Below, piece by piece: positions 1 through 12,027 of a DNA stretch of 64,000 nucleotides (the first letter of the stretch is position 1; the number at the start of each line of letters is the position of its first letter). Position numbers and translations under genes: made by a program. Origin of the DNA: Nipponacmea schrenckii (taxonomy: Eukaryota; Mollusca; Gastropoda; Lottiidae); the NCBI GenBank assembly GCA_030562195.1, contig JAUJPP010000011.1:3782001-3846000 (forward strand). Reading direction: 5' to 3'. Under the pieces are notes generated by a model, which saw only the letters and a list, made by a program, of their open reading frames with translations, was not told the DNA's origin and ran no database searches.

Positions 1-950
1 AGCACTAATAAGTGAACAGAAAGCAGAAAACTCAAACCGTTCTACTGGCCAAGGTTAAGGTCATCAGAATTCAGGAATCAAGTATTAATCTGGAGAATAA
101 ATATTGACTTATTAGTAGTCTGGAGTCAAGTTTGATAGATTTCTTCATTAACTAACATGTACACTGTACTGTCAATATTATACTACATCAGTTAAAACTT
201 TCACTGGATTCATTATAGCTTGGAATAAGTGAACTAAAGCAGAAAATCAACTGTAACTGGAAGGTTAAGGTCATCGAATTCGGAATAGTATTAATCTAAA
301 AAAATAACAAGAGTCTGGACCTAATTAAAATTTTTCCATTAAAAATTAAAACACCAATATTAAATCAGTTGAATATTTCACTGGTTTCATTATAGCTTTA
401 ACCATCTGAAACTATCGTGTCATTCTTACATCATAGAAATAACAGACCGAACCTAATTAGAGTCCATTAAATTACAACACCAGACTAAATCAGTCAAATC
501 AGTTAGTTTCTTCATAAATTCAGAGATTAATGGGGGCCTGGATTTAAACTTGAGGGCAAGGTTATATTGACAAAATCTGTACCCCAAATCTACTGCATGA
601 TGTATATATGAATAAATTATCAAATAAAAGAAATCAGTTGTTAATCTCCAGGCTGTAGAACATGGATGTGATGTTAGTTTAAAGTCCAGACTGACAAGAG
701 ATTTTCAGGGTCAATAGAAGATCAATGTAAGATATTATATGGTATAAAGATTGATATACTATAGACTATATTAGTATTGTTGATTGATAAAACTGTAACA
801 GCTGTTTTTATCAGACATCATTCATTGATTTTACAACCTTAAAGAAACTGCAGTCTACTTCTACAGCACTTCTACCTAAGATGTACAAAGTAGGTAACAA
901 AATATCTTAGCTAGTTACTGTCTTGATCTGTCTTAAAATCAATAATAGTT
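1..950. other. AT-rich intergenic or intronic sequence with a diverged internal duplication
   Basis: No exon is recognisable on either strand. Two diverged copies of a roughly 200 bp segment lie at about 20-200 and 230-400, sharing 'aaggttaaggtcatc' and 'agtattaatct'. Around 385-450 a segment about 'ccatctgaaactatcg' recurs at 46392-46450 and, inverted, at 42850-43090, so it is a dispersed repeat. If the LRCH-like gene whose first exon is at 14.3/22.1 kb continues leftwards, this stretch may lie in one of its introns, but no leucine-rich-repeat exon could be found. Confidence 0.5.
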
Positions 951-2530
951 ATACCATCAATAAACTAGGTTTAATAGCCATCAATAAACTAGGTTTAATA
1001 CCATCAATAAACTAGGTTTAGTACCATCAATAAACAAGGTTTAATACCATCAATAAACTAGGTTTAGTACCATCAATAAACTAGGTTTAATACCATCAAT
1101 AAACTAGGTTTAATACCATCAATAAACTAGGTTTAATACCATCAATAAACTAGGTTTAATACCATCAATAAACTAGGTTTAATACCATCAATAAACTAGG
1201 TTTAATACCATCAATAAACTAGGTTTAATACCATCAATAAACTAGGTTTAATACGATCAATAAACAAGGTTTAATACCATCAATAAACTAGGTTTAGTAC
1301 CATCAATAATCTAGGTTTAATACCATCAATAAACTAGGTTTAGTACCATCAATAAACAAGGTTAAATACCATCTATAAACTAGGTTAAGTACCATCAATA
1401 AACTAGGTTTAGTACCATCAATAAACTAGGTTTAATACCATCAATAAACTAGGTTTAATACCATCAATAAACTAGGTTTAATACCATCAATAAACTAGGT
1501 TTAGTACCATCAATAAACTAGGTTTAATACCATCAATAAACTAATTTTAATATCATCAATAAACTAGGTTTAATACCATCAATGAACTAGGTTTAGTACC
1601 ATCAATAAACTAGGTTTAATACCATCAATAAACTAATTTTAATATCATCAATAAACTAGGTTTAATACCATCAATGAACTAGGTTTAGTACCATCAATAA
1701 ACTAGGTTTAATACCATCAATAAACTAATTTTAATATCATCAATAAACTAGGTTTAATACCATCAATAAACTAGGATTAATATCATCAATAACACAGGTT
1801 TAATACCATCAATAACACAGGTTTAATACCATCAATAAAGTAGGTTTAATAACATCAATAAACTAGGTTTAATATCATCAATAAACTAGGTTTAATACTT
1901 TTAATAAACTAGGTTTAATACCATCAATAAACTAGGTTTAATACCATCAATAAACTAGGTTTAGTACCACCAATAAACTAGGTTTAGTACCACCAATAAA
2001 CCAGGTTTAGTACCATCAATAAACTAGGTTTAGTACCATCAATAAACTAGGTTTAATACCACCAATAAACTAGGTTTAATACCATCAATAAACTAGGTTT
2101 AGTACCATCAATAAACTAGGTTTAATACCACCAATAAACTAGGTTTAATACCATCAATAAACTAGGTTTAATACCACCAATAAACTAGGTTTAGTACCAT
2201 CAATAAACTAGGTTTAGTACCATCAATAAACTAGGTTTAATACCATCAATAAACTAGGTTTAATACCATCAATAAACTAGGTTTAATACCATCAATAAAC
2301 TAGGTTTAATACCACTAATAAACTAGGTTTAATACCACCAATAAACTAGGTTTAATACCATCAATAAACTAGGTTTAATACCATCAATAAACTAGGTTTA
2401 GTACCATCAATAAACTAGGTTTAATACCATCAATAAACTAGGTTTAGTACCATCAATAAACTAGGTTTAATACCACCAATAAACTAGGTTTAATACCATC
2501 AATAAACAAGGTTATAATACCATCAATAAA
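951..2530. repeat. Minisatellite, 23 bp unit, about 68 copies
   Basis: The unit contains 'ataccatcaataaactagg' followed by 'ttta'. Copies differ by single substitutions (taata/tagta, catc/cacc), and short blocks of variants recur at about 1540-1740, showing local higher-order duplication. The right edge, 2500-2640, is heavily degenerate where it meets the next array. An open frame of 77 codons over 2453-2686 is a by-product of the repeats. Confidence 0.95.
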
Positions 2531-2629
2531 CAGGTTAATACCAGTAAATACAACTAGGTTATTACTACTATCAATCAGACTGAGTATTACTACCACAATA
2601 CAACTGAGTCTTAATACCATCAAATAACT

Positions 2630-3415
2630 AGGTACTATATAACCTACTTTCAATACAACCTGGTACTTATATAAACCCACTTTCAATACAACCTGGTACT
2701 TATATAACCTACTTTCAATAACAACCTGGTACTTATATAACCTACTTTCAATTACAACCTGGTACTTATATAACCTACTTTCAATAACAACCTGGTACTT
2801 ATATAACCTACTTTCAATAACAACCTGGTACTTATATAACCTACTTTCAATAACAACCTGGTACTTATATAACCTACTTTCAAAACAACCTGGTACTTAT
2901 ATAACCTACTTTCAATAACAACCTGGTACTTATATAACCTACTTTCAATAACAACCTGGTACTTATATAACCTACTTTCAATAACAACCTGGTACTTATA
3001 TAACCTACTTTCAATAAAAACCTGGTACTTATATAACCTACTTTCAAAACAACCTGGTACTTATAAAACCTACTTTCAAAACAACCTGGAACTTAATAAG
3101 TTCAACTTATATAACCTACTTTCAAAACAACCTTGTACTTATAAAACCTACTTTCAAAACAACCTGGTACTTATATAACCTACTTTCAAAACAACCTGGT
3201 ACTTATATAACCTACTTTCAAAACAACCTAGTAAGTACAAAAAGGTACTTATAAACAACTTGGTACTTCCAAATCAACTCGGTACTTCCAAAACAACTTT
3301 TGGTACTTGCAAAGACCTAAGTACTTTCAAACAACCTGGTACTCACAAAACAACCTGGTACTTACAAAACAACTTGGAATTTCCTCAACAACTTGGTACT
3401 TATTTTACCTACTCT
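2630..3415. repeat. Minisatellite, 31-33 bp unit, about 23 copies
   Basis: The unit contains 'cctggtacttatataaccta' followed by 'ctttcaataacaa'. A two-base deletion ('caaaacaa' for 'caataacaa') gives the 31 bp variants that dominate after 3040. From about 3230 to 3415 the copies become irregular and shorter. It directly abuts the preceding 23 bp array through a noisy junction. Confidence 0.9.
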
Positions 3416-4479
3416 ATACTCTAGCAAGCGATTGTCTTTACCCACCTTGGCTACCCTATATTCAATAGAGTAGACCACCTTTGGCAAGATATTGTTTAAG
3501 GAATTTTAGAAACATATCGAGACTTGTGTTAAGAAATATAAATCACCTCTGAAAGCTGGAGGTAAAGATAAGAAAAAGTGAGAAACTTGCCAATAATTTT
3601 TAATTTAATTCTATTGAAGTGGTTGGGCAGATAAAACACTGTTTAATAAACAACGAACCATTGGTTTAAAGAATGTTATGTAACATCTTCAGTTTTATCT
3701 TGGATACGGTAAATCTGAAACTGGCCAACTTTTAAATTATGTTGATAAATATTAGACAAGTCTAAGGGTTTGAATTCACTGATTTTTACTTAACTATATC
3801 TAACTCAAACATATTACTGTGAAAAGTTAATAACCAAATGAAACTTGGATACACTTTGTTCTATGACAGAATCCAAGAGTAATTTGTTGTTGGATAAATT
3901 CCATTAAATCATCTTCTACTTTCAAGCCAGCAAAAAATCCCATCATACTTTCATACCCAAGCTTTCAGTGACCAAATCTTCAAGCATCCAGTTGATGGTA
4001 GTTGCTTCATTAGTCCATTAGGTGCAGAAAAGTAGAACGTCAACTATTGTAACATTATGCAGTGTGCGATGAAGAAAACTTGTTACAGTAACAAAATTCA
4101 CCATCCTTTCTATAAATTTCCTAAAACTGCTGACGTGAATAAAATAAAGTTTTAGACCATGTTATAATTTATATAATGCCTGTTTTCTCACAGAATATAT
4201 TCTAGACAAATTACACCAGGCTAATATTAACCCTCCTGTAGATATGTCTACAGAAATATTATGTTATAATTTTATCAGACCAGTTAGATTGATTTATCAT
4301 TTTATCTGTGTGAAAATAAAACAGAAAGATAGGCACCCTACAGGAACCTTCATAACTACAGAATATATAGTATTATAGAAAAATATAACAATGTTCAATA
4401 GTGGTACTGTATATCTTAATACTTCATCAGACAAAATCTCAGAAAGAAAACCTAGTAGACATCAAAACAATCCAGGACT
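3416..4479. other. Non-coding AT-rich stretch with a degraded SINE-like fragment
   Basis: No gene is visible. Around 4000-4110 a short sequence ('cattagtccattaggtgcag', then 'gcagtgtgcgatgaagaaaa') resembles pieces of the SINE-like element described at 8440 and 26955, but scrambled and decayed. Confidence 0.4.
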
Positions 4480-4480
4480 A

Positions 4481-5685
4481 CTTATGAACTAATGAAATGA
4501 ATGGAGTTTTACATCCTACTCTTCTGTACCTTATGGACTAATGAAATGAATGGAGTTTTACGTCCTACTCTTCTACACCTTATGGGCTAATGAAATGAAT
4601 GGAGTTTTATGTCCTACTCTTCTACACCTTATGGTCTAATGAAATGAATGGAGTTTTACATCCTACTCTTCTACACCTTATGGGTTAATGAAATGAATGG
4701 AGTTTTACATCCTACTCTTCTACACCTTATGGGCTAATGAAATGAATGGAGTTTTATATCCTACTCTTCTGTACCTTATGGGCTAATGAAATGAATGGAG
4801 TTTTACATCCTACTCTTCTATACCTTATGGACTAATGAAATGAATGGAGTTTTATATCCTACTCTTCTGTACCTTATGGGCTAATGAAATGAATGGAGTT
4901 TTACGTCCTACTCTTCTGTACCTTATGGACTAATGAAATGAATGGAGTTTTATATCCTACTCTTCTGTACCTTATGGGCTAATGAAATGAATGGAGTTTT
5001 ACGTCCTACTCTTCTATACCTTATGGACTAATGAAATGAATGGAGTTTTACATCCTTCTCTTCTGTACCTTATGAACTAATGAAATGAATGGAGTTTTAC
5101 ATCCTACTCTTCTACACCTTATGGTCTAATGAAATGAATGGAGTTTTATATCCTACTCTTCTGCACCTTATGGGCTAATGAAATGAATGGAGTTTTATAT
5201 CCTACTCTTCTGCACCTTATGAACTAATGGGCTTATGAAATGAATGGAGTTTTACATCCTACTCTTATGAACTTATGGGCTTATGAAATGAATGGAGTTT
5301 TACATCCTACTCTTCTGTACCTTATGAACTAATGAAATGAATGGAGTTTTACATCCTACTCTTCTGCACCTTATGGACTAATGAAATGAATGGAGTTTTA
5401 CATCCTACTCTTCTATACCTTATGAACTAATGAAATGAATGGAGTTTTACATCCTACTCTTCTGTACCTTATGAACTAATGAAATGAATGGAGTTTTACA
5501 TCCTACTCTTCTGTACCTTATGAACTAATGAAATGAATGGAGTTTTACATCCTACTCTTCTGTACCTTATGAACTAATGAAATGAATGGAGTTTTACATC
5601 CTACTCTTCTACACCTAATGGAGTAATGACATGAATGGAGTTTAACGTCCTACTCTTTTGTACCTGGTCTAATGAAGACAACATA
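4481..5685. repeat. Minisatellite, 49 bp unit, about 24 copies, built from the tail of a SINE-like element
   Basis: The unit reads 'ctaatgaaatgaatggagtt' then 'ttacatcctactcttctgta' then 'ccttatgga'. It is the reverse complement of the 3' tail of the dispersed element at 26955-27125 and 35738-35985, and of the array at 27335-27870. Copies differ mainly at acg/aca/ata and tgt/cac. Irregular units occur near 5225-5290, where 'gggcttatgaaatg' is inserted. Confidence 0.93.
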
Positions 5686-5689
5686 TTTA

Positions 5690-6829
5690 CAGATGGATAT
5701 TTAAAGTAAAAGTTTTGATACGAATAGGAATTTGTTTATTCTAGACATCATCTGAGAGTCAATATTCATATCACAGTGAAGACCATCTCGGAATCAATGT
5801 CAGTCAAATTAAAGAGATGATACCCACCAATGTTTTAGAGATCTGAATAATAAAAAATAAGAAATCAATATAATCAATACAGAAAAATTGTCCATGAATA
5901 TTCGAAATTTAAAGTAGCAAGAGACGAATAATTAACTTGAAGAATTTTTCTATATTCATTTCATTTCACAATTCTATCAGACAAAAAACTGTTCAGTATT
6001 TTCTATACAAGAAAATAAAACTGAATTTCAGTTATAAATATCCAGTTTCATTTTTATTTTTAAAAATACCTACTTCTATCCCTGTCATGACTTTCAGACA
6101 GTTATTGAACTTCTCTCAGACTGATATTCAGGGACAGGTTTCCCTTTTATTTACTTCAGTCTCAGAAACAAGAAGTATTTAGTTAAGCTAATCAATTATA
6201 ATATTCACATTTCACCTCTAATGTTTAGTCATGTGTGTCTAGAATTATCTACCTTTGAAAGTTAAAATGACATCTTGGTATTTTCTTGAGACTGCCATAT
6301 ATAGAATAGACATATCAGGGCTGTTGATTTGCCCCTATATGCCGGTCATGACTGGCAGTCAGGCCAAAATGACCGTTTGCAAATAGGTTCTGCCGGACAT
6401 CAAGTATAGGTCAGTGACGTTGAAAAAAGGTTAAAACTTAAAATACCCAACAACCACAATTAGTCAATGGGATTCCTAACACTATTGGTCAATTAATTTA
6501 GTTAATTAAGAGATTAACGGTAAAAGACATACATATAGAAACTAATATATTCCTATATTCTTAATTGCTATCCAGACATTTCTAATATTTCTGAAGACTA
6601 TCAATAAATATTTAAAACATTAATCAATCCTTAAAAATGGGGAACCAGTTTGTTTAGAGTTGACCCTCAGGATGTTGGCAATAATGATACAGAAGAATGT
6701 TAAATCTAAAAGTACAGATTGTCGAAATTTAGTTCTCCATAGTAACAGCAAATTTATAATAGTGATAACCTCACAATAATCCAATTTTCTTTTTATTTCA
6801 AATTTCCATACTACCATCAGATATAATGT
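5690..6829. other. Non-coding stretch, no gene seen
   Basis: AT-rich sequence with open frames of 65-81 codons (5937-6182 plus, 6620-6817 minus). Their composition is low-complexity Phe/Ser/Ile-rich and matches no family I know. Around 6345-6370 there is a short imperfect palindrome. I see no RNA gene or exon. Confidence 0.4.
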
Positions 6830-7312
6830 TTAAAGGGGCCCAGGCTTTATTTGTTTTGGACAATCATCCGACAGCCTCAAACACATGAAATCTTTTTGTT
6901 AGCTAATCAGAAATAGTCTACAAAGCTTACCTTTGAAATTTGAGCCTTCAAATCCATGTGTATCCATAATTATCCGTGTTTGAAAAATCATAATGACTTA
7001 AGAAATTACGAACGTCCCGCCATATTGGAAAACGGTTCGTCTTGATAATCAAAGAGTTATCCTTCCCGTCGTGCAATAGCGGTCATCTATATAAACAGAC
7101 TACAACGCATTTTTCAATTGTAGACTTTGTCAACAGGACACACAATTTTCAGACTGACTGGAGATCAGCTGCGTACAGCACGGAAAAAAAATGAACAGTG
7201 AAATATTTCAAGGTATTTTGCGATTTTCTCAGAGCTTGAATATTTCTGAGGACTGTTTAAATGTAACAAAGGCCCAAAACGACCCCTAAAAATCAAGCCT
7301 GGGCCCCTTTAA
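6830..7312. mobile_element. MITE with perfect 18 bp terminal inverted repeats and TTAA ends
   Basis: The ends are perfect reverse complements: TTAAAGGGGCCCAGGCTT on the left and AAGCCTGGGCCCCTTTAA on the right, 483 bp apart end to end. The outermost TTAA fits the target duplication of TTAA-specific (piggyBac-type) transposition, but no transposase is encoded and the family is inferred. The interior is non-coding. Confidence 0.85.
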
Positions 7313-7689
7313 AACATAACTCTGTGATCAAGTCTACTGGACCAACAGTACAAACTCCTAAAACTTCATCATAAAATCTAAGTTCTATCAGAAATAATCA
7401 ATAATTATTACCAATATCTCTTCTCTACCAAATAGATACTCATTTAATACACTTAGAGTGTTATATGGTCCTCTTGAAAGATATTTTATCATCATAGCAA
7501 GTTACTGAGAATCTTGACTAACATTCAGTACAGCAGTCTAGATATTTCAGCTTCATACAAGATCAAATATAATATACAATTTTATATATAATATAAAAAA
7601 CTCTATAACTCTAAATACTATTATACAAAAATTGATTCGGAAAGGGAATTTTTTTTGGGGTTTAACATTTTTCATCCATTCTGTGCATA

Positions 7690-7890
7690 AGTTATTAGAG
7701 GAGCCAAATAGACTAATGAAGACAGGCAACAGCCATGCAGTGTGTGATGAGGAAAATTTTGTCTCAACTGTCGAGGGATCTTTAATGTACACAACCTGTA
7801 GCCCACAGGCCTCAGTTTATTGTCTCATCCGAAAACTAGACACTTTTTCCATGTCAGTCCCTCAGGAGAATGATGAGAAAAGAAATTGAC
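7690..7890 (-). mobile_element. SINE-like dispersed element, copy 1 (reverse orientation)
   Basis: Reading leftwards it shares with the copies at 8440, 26955 and 35738 the blocks 'ccctgtcagt'-like, 'gtacacattaaagatccctcg', 'aaaattttcctcatcacaca' and 'ctgttgcctgtcttcattag'. It ends in the sequence that forms the 49 bp satellite unit. No target duplication or A-tail was identified, so the class is inferred from its size, lack of coding capacity and copy number. Confidence 0.6.
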
Positions 7891-8439
7891 TCATCCGTTG
7901 TCTAGTTAAAAGAATTAAACATTACAAGTTGTTGTATTAGTCTAACAGATATTCAATATTTACTGGTGATTCAACTCTAAATATTCCAGGATAATCAATA
8001 AATATCAGTTAATTAACTTAGATAATAAGATTAGGTTGTTATAGTCCAGCAGATATTACTGCACCATCATTCTTCAGGGCACAATTTTAAAACATGGTTT
8101 ATTTTATAAATCAGATATTATTAGTACTGGTAGTAAAATATTTAAACAGAATAAACCTCGGACTAGATGTTGTCATGACTGTTCAGGTTGATCTAAAATC
8201 ATTAGCACAAGAGATCCACTTTTTCCGGGGTAAGGTATCATTGGTATGGGCCTGACTACATAAAATAGGTCCCCCTAAGAAATATTTGACCTGCCTGAAT
8301 AATTCACTGACTTTGATTACTTGTTGAAGTCACATACTTAAACTTTTTTAAACCCCCCCCTCTTTTAGATGCAAAACTAGCTATAGGTTACATTCTACAA
8401 TACGCTTGCTAAGGGTCCAGACTACAATCTCAGCCAGGG

Positions 8440-8690
8440 TTGAGATGAACTTTCAGATGTTTTGACTCACTTTCCCCCTGTCAGTGATGCAGGTTGGAGG
8501 GACTGACATGGAAAGAATTCCCTAGCCTTTTTGGATAGGACAGTAAACAGAACCCTATGTACTGTGCAAGTTAAAGATCCCTCAAAAGTTAGAAATCACA
8601 TAAAGAGTAAGCTTATGCAGCTGTGTCCTGGCAAAATTTCCCTCATTGCACACTGACTGGCAATGAACGTCTTCTATATTACTGTCTACA
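8440..8690 (+). mobile_element. SINE-like dispersed element, copy 2
   Basis: Ordered blocks: 'cccctgtcagtgatgcagg', 'gactgacatgga', 'ctttttggatagga', 'gttaaagatccctc', 'gagtaagcttatgcagctgt', 'cctggcaaaatttccct', 'cattgcacactg' and 'cgtcttc'. The same order appears at 35738-35985 and, without the 5' half, at 26955-27125. It is the most complete copy at the 5' side, but it lacks the satellite-like tail. Confidence 0.7.
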
Positions 8691-9578
8691 GCCTACAAGA
8701 ATGTAAATGATAACAGTTAATAGAGTTTTGTTTTGCTGAATATTTGAGATGAGTTAGTAAAAAAGCCAGTGTGAAGTTTCGTATGCATGTTCATTCAAGG
8801 GAGGTAAATTAAAAGAAAACTGGCTTAATGTATAAACAATGAGTCTTTTCTATTTTTGCTGATGTCGCAGACTTGATCGGGAAAGTATTGTCGCGTCAGC
8901 AGGTAACTCTAATATTTAGAAGATGAAATAAGAGACTGGTGAGAGAGGGTAATATAGTAATCTTGTCATCATGATTAAACATCCCACCCCCTGCTGAGTT
9001 GACGAGAATTAATTACATCAATTCTCTAACGAACCTCATTTATGATCTATATTCTACAATCTTAACAACATATTTTTTCTAGAACTTTATAAATCAGCTT
9101 TTTTTAAAATATCTTTTTGATAGTAATTTTTTAATTTTTTCATACTGCAACATATTTTTATAAATCTGCTTTTTTTAATAACTAATCTTTTGATAGTAAT
9201 ATTTTTATTTACATATTTTTCTAGAGCTATATAAAGCTGTCTTTGATTATTTTTACAAATCGTTTGATATTAATTCAAATTATACCTTCTTACTCTTTTT
9301 CTATATTTTTTTCAACATTGCAACATAATTTTGATCTACCTATGCACCTATAGAAGAACTAAGATGGATAGTTTACTATATCAGAAAGCAACAAATGTGT
9401 TGTAGAGTTTTTACCAGTTGTATATCAATAGTGATATACCCCTACCTGTATATCTTACATCTAACTCTACCTCTTATTCAATACTTTTATATACTCTATT
9501 CTAATAAATCATAGCTTTTTCATGCTCTGTTATTTTGTATCATTGCTTGATAAAGATGGGAGTACCTTCATTGAAATG

Positions 9579-11596
9579 CTATTTATTAAAGTAATTGTTA
9601 TCCAAATAATTGTGTCCAGATTATTTATTAAAGTAATTGTTATCCATATAAATGTGTCAAGTTATTTATTAAAGTAATTGTTATCCAAATAATTGTGTCC
9701 AGTTATTTATTAAAGTAATTGTTATCCAAATAATTTTATCAAATTATTTATTAAAGTAATTGTTATTTCCCTATAATTGTGTCAAGTTATTTATTAAAGT
9801 TATTGTTATCCACATAAACACTGCAAGTTATTTATTAAAGTAATTGTTTCCAAATAATTGTGTCCAGATAATTTTTTAAAGTAATTGTTATCCATATAAT
9901 TTTATCAAGTTATTTATTAAAGTAATTGTTATCCATATAATTGTGTCCAGTTATTTATTAAAGTAATTGTTATCCATATAATTGTGTCAAGTTATTTATT
10001 AAAGTAATTGTTATCCATATAATTGTGTCAAGTTATTTATTAAAGTAATTGTTATCTATATAATTGTGTCAAGTTATTTATTAAAGTAATTGTTATCTAT
10101 ATAATTGTGTCAAGTTATTTATTAAAGTAATTGTTATCTATATAATTGTGTCAAGTTATTTATTAAAGTAATTGTTATCTATATAATTGTGTCCAGTTAT
10201 TTAATAAAGTAATTGTTATCTATATAATTGTGTCAAGTTATTTATTAAAGTAATTGTTATCTATATAATTGTGTCCAGATATTTATTAAAGTAATTGTTT
10301 TCCATATAATTGTGTCAAGTTATTTATTAAAGTAATTGTTATCTATATAATTGTGTCAAGTTATTTATTAAAGTAATTGTTATCCATATAATTGTGTCCA
10401 GATATTTATTAAAGTAATTGTTATCCATATAATTGTGTCCAGTTATTTATTAAAGTAATTGTTATCCATATAGATGTATCAAGTTATTTATTAAAGTAAT
10501 TGTTTTCCATATAATTGTGTCCAGATATTTATTAAAGTAATTGTTATCCATATAATTGTGTCAAGTTATTAAATAAAGTAATTGTTTTCCATATAATTGT
10601 GTCCAGATATTTATTAAAGTAATTGTTTTCCATATAATTGTGTCAAGTTATTAAATAAAGTAATTGTTATCCATATAATTGTGTCAAGTTATTAAATAAA
10701 GTAATTGTTTTCCATATAATTGTGTCCAGATATTTATTAAAGTAATTGTTTTCCATATAATTGTGTCAAGTTATTAAATAAAGTAATTGTTTTCCATATA
10801 ATTGTGTCCAGATATTTATTAAAGTAATTGTTTTCCATATAATTGTGTCCAGATATTTATTAAAGTAATTGTTTTCCATATAATTGTGTCAAGTTATTTA
10901 TTGAAGTAATTGTTTTCCATATAATTGTGTCAAGTTATTTATTAAAGTAATTGTTTTCCATATAATTGTGTCCAGATATTTATTAAAGTAATTGTTTTCC
11001 ATATAATTGTGTCAAGTTATTTATTGAAGTAATTGTTTTCCATATAATTGTGTCAAGTTATTTATTAAAGTTATTGTTATCCATATAATTGTGTCCAGTT
11101 ATTTATTAAAGTAATTGTTATCCATATAGATGTATCAAGTTATTTATTAAAGTAATTGTTTTCCATATAATTGTGTCAAGTTATTTATTGAAGTAATTGT
11201 TTTCCATATAATTGTATCAAGTTATTTATTGAAGTAATTGTTTTCCATATAATTGTGTCAAGTTATTTATTAAAGTAATTGTTTTCCATATAATTGTGTC
11301 CAGATATTTATTAAAGTAATTGTTTTCCATATAATTGTGTCAAGTTATTTATTGAAGTAATTGTTTTCCATATAATTGTGTCAAGTTATTTATTAAAGTA
11401 ATTGTTTTCCATATAATTGTATCAAGTTATTTATTAAAGTAATTGTTTTCCATATAATTGTGTCAAGTTATTTATTAAAGTAATTGTTTTCCATATAAAT
11501 GTGTCAAGTTATTTATTAAAGTAATTGTTATCCAAATAATTGTGTCCAGTTATTTATTAAAGTAATTGTTATCCATATAATTTGGGTCCAGTTATT
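9579..11596. repeat. Minisatellite, 41 bp unit, about 49 copies
   Basis: The unit contains 'ttatttattaaagtaattgt' then 'tatccatataattgtgtcaa' plus one base. Variants (tatcc/tttcc/tatct, caag/ccag, tta/ata) alternate in blocks, a sign of local higher-order amplification. Two to three units of the same array (19410-19480) stand at the left edge of the contig after the first gap, which places the two contigs in overlap. Confidence 0.95.
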
Positions 11597-11599
11597 CTA

Positions 11600-12027
11600 A
11601 TTCATTGAAGTTAATATTACAAAGTAAACTGTAGGCCTAAACCTGTTTTAAAATGTTTATTATGTATTTTTAATTTTCTGTTAATTGGATAATTTGATTT
11701 TCTCTAGATAGACAGTTCAGCTGTTGATAAAGTTACAGATAGCATGATGATTGAAATAAATATAAGAAATCCAAGAGAACTGCACTTCAGTACATTTGGA
11801 GATATTCACCTCACACCTTTCAAATATTTTCACATTCAACACAAACTTACCTTTAGTTTTATTATTTTAATATCATAGTCCTTTAATTCTATACCTACAT
11901 TTTATTATATCTTATATTCTTTTTCACATTAAAAATATCGTAAATTTGATTTTTATTTAAATATTTGAATCATTTGTTTATCTTGTACCTTATTACAAAA
12001 TTAGAAGTTATTAATTTCGTATTAAAA
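11600..12027. other. Unique AT-rich spacer, repeated at 19590-20040
   Basis: This segment, with 'attctaattcattgaagtta' at its start and 'tacaagaatcattt'-like AT-rich sequence at its end, recurs almost unchanged at 19595-20040, where it sits between the same two arrays. A few single-base and short indel differences are seen, for example an 'agttatgtaaataaaac' stretch only in the right copy. No exon is seen. Confidence 0.6.

Larger units (their letters stand above)
7313..9576. other. Non-coding stretch holding two SINE-like copies
   Basis: Apart from the SINE-like copies at about 7690-7890 and 8440-8690, only AT-rich sequence is seen. An 85-codon open frame at 7632-7889 lies mostly inside the first repeat copy and is not a gene. 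Around 9060-9330 is T-rich, with short diverged duplications ('atattttt..ctagaactttataaa'). Confidence 0.45.

Noticed and set aside
951..2530. CRISPR array
   Set aside because: Repeats are contiguous without unique spacers, there are no cas genes, and the surrounding genes are animal.
7632..7889. 85-codon gene
   Set aside because: It lies mostly within a SINE-like copy in reverse orientation.
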